Below are positions 52,264-52,556 of a DNA stretch of 52,556 bases, in pieces. The notes under the pieces were generated by a model. It worked only from the letters and a program-made list of their open reading frames with translations. It made no database searches and was not told the DNA's origin. The first letter of the stretch is position 1; every line of letters starts with the position of its first letter. The stretch lies in the NCBI GenBank assembly GCA_018969405.1, contig JAGWYK010000008.1:1-52556 (forward strand), given 5' to 3'. This stretch comes from Acidobacteriota bacterium. Its GTDB lineage: Bacteria > Actinomycetota > Acidimicrobiia > Acidimicrobiales > Acidimicrobilacustridaceae. A program made the position numbers and the translations under genes.

Positions 52264-52556
52264 CACTCCTCCTTGGCGTTCTCGGCGGTCTCGGCCAGAA
52301 GTCGGAGAGCCTCAGGGCCGGGGATCGAGAAGCCACCGTGGGTCTCCAGTTGTTCATGAAGCGGGCCAGTGGGTTCCTCGAACACGCACGGGGTCGCTGA
52401 CCCCGAGATGCTGATCGGACTCGAGGTGCTGCCGTCCGTGAAGCGGATGATGCTGAAGCCCTCGTGCACGCGCAGGCGCCGTCCGACTCCGGATCGGAGC
52501 GCGAGGACCGAGTGGTGCCACCGGCGCTTCCTCTCCCCGGTGTCGAGCAGCACGAG
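52263..52556 (-). CDS. Hypothetical protein, 5' end probably outside the window
   Basis: At least 96 residues: basic start (GERKRRWHHS), then RLRVHEGFSIIRFTDGSTSS and a helical C-terminus LRLLAETAENAKEE. The frame stays open to the window edge, so the GTG at 52553 may not be the real start. Family not recognised. It ends inside the ribosome-binding and start region of the zinc-ribbon-like pair (TGATG overlap), so all three are co-translated. Ser/Thr content is higher than in neighbouring genes. Confidence 0.6.
   Translation of the reverse strand, partial: LVLLDTGERKRRWHHSVLALRSGVGRRLRVHEGFSIIRFTDGSTSSPISISGSATPCVFEEPTGPLHEQLETHGGFSIPGPEALRLLAETAENAKEE

Overview
The window is a densely coded, very GC-rich chromosomal segment with no tRNA, rRNA, CRISPR array, insertion sequence or prophage that I could see, and no gene-free stretch longer than about 130 bases. 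Family content points to a high-GC actinobacterium. The evidence is the alaS/DUF6167-like/DUF948/rarA neighbourhood, a homodimeric AceE pyruvate dehydrogenase, an actinobacterial SUF set with a Rieske ferredoxin, an F420-type luciferase-like oxidoreductase, several acyl-CoA dehydrogenases, and what looks like methylsuccinyl-CoA dehydrogenase. Acidimicrobiia is my best guess, by inference only.

Left third (1-23095, almost all minus strand): a conserved housekeeping block. In transcription order it holds ruvC-ruvA-ruvB, queA-tgt-yajC-secD-secF, rel, two exported proteins, hisS-aspS, rarA, DUF948, a DUF6167-like protein, alaS-ruvX-mltG-aroE. An SDR dehydrogenase and rnhA lie upstream of ruvC. 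Many neighbours overlap by 1 or 4 bases, which suggests translational coupling.

Middle (23129-39009): aceE, small conserved genes, an acyl-CoA dehydrogenase and a metallo-beta-lactamase-fold hydrolase, then a SUF iron-sulfur assembly system split into three units. These are sufC1-sufS-sufU (plus), sufD-Rieske-sufC2-pterin dehydratase (minus) and sufB-EamA-Cys4 protein (minus). The units carry two different intact SufC ATPases. Each of the three lead genes has the same 21-bp partly palindromic element at its promoter, which looks like a shared operator.

Right third (39112-52556): accessory metabolism. It has a Gfo/Idh/MocA oxidoreductase divergent from an aldo/keto reductase overlapping an SsuD-like flavin monooxygenase, an F420 LLM enzyme, DUF2752, a gamma-carbonic-anhydrase-like protein, a flavin reductase, two hydrolases, and mutY. 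It ends with a divergent MaoC/methylsuccinyl-CoA dehydrogenase pair, a fused double acyl-CoA dehydrogenase, and a tandem pair of tiny zinc-ribbon-like proteins.

Two signals run across the window. First, at least 17 genes have a TANNNT hexamer ending 6-8 bases before their start codon, the signature of leaderless transcripts; it also settles several start codons. Second is the SUF operator. The clustered aldo/keto reductase, SsuD-like enzyme and flavin reductase could form an oxidative desulfonation pathway; this is a hypothesis.
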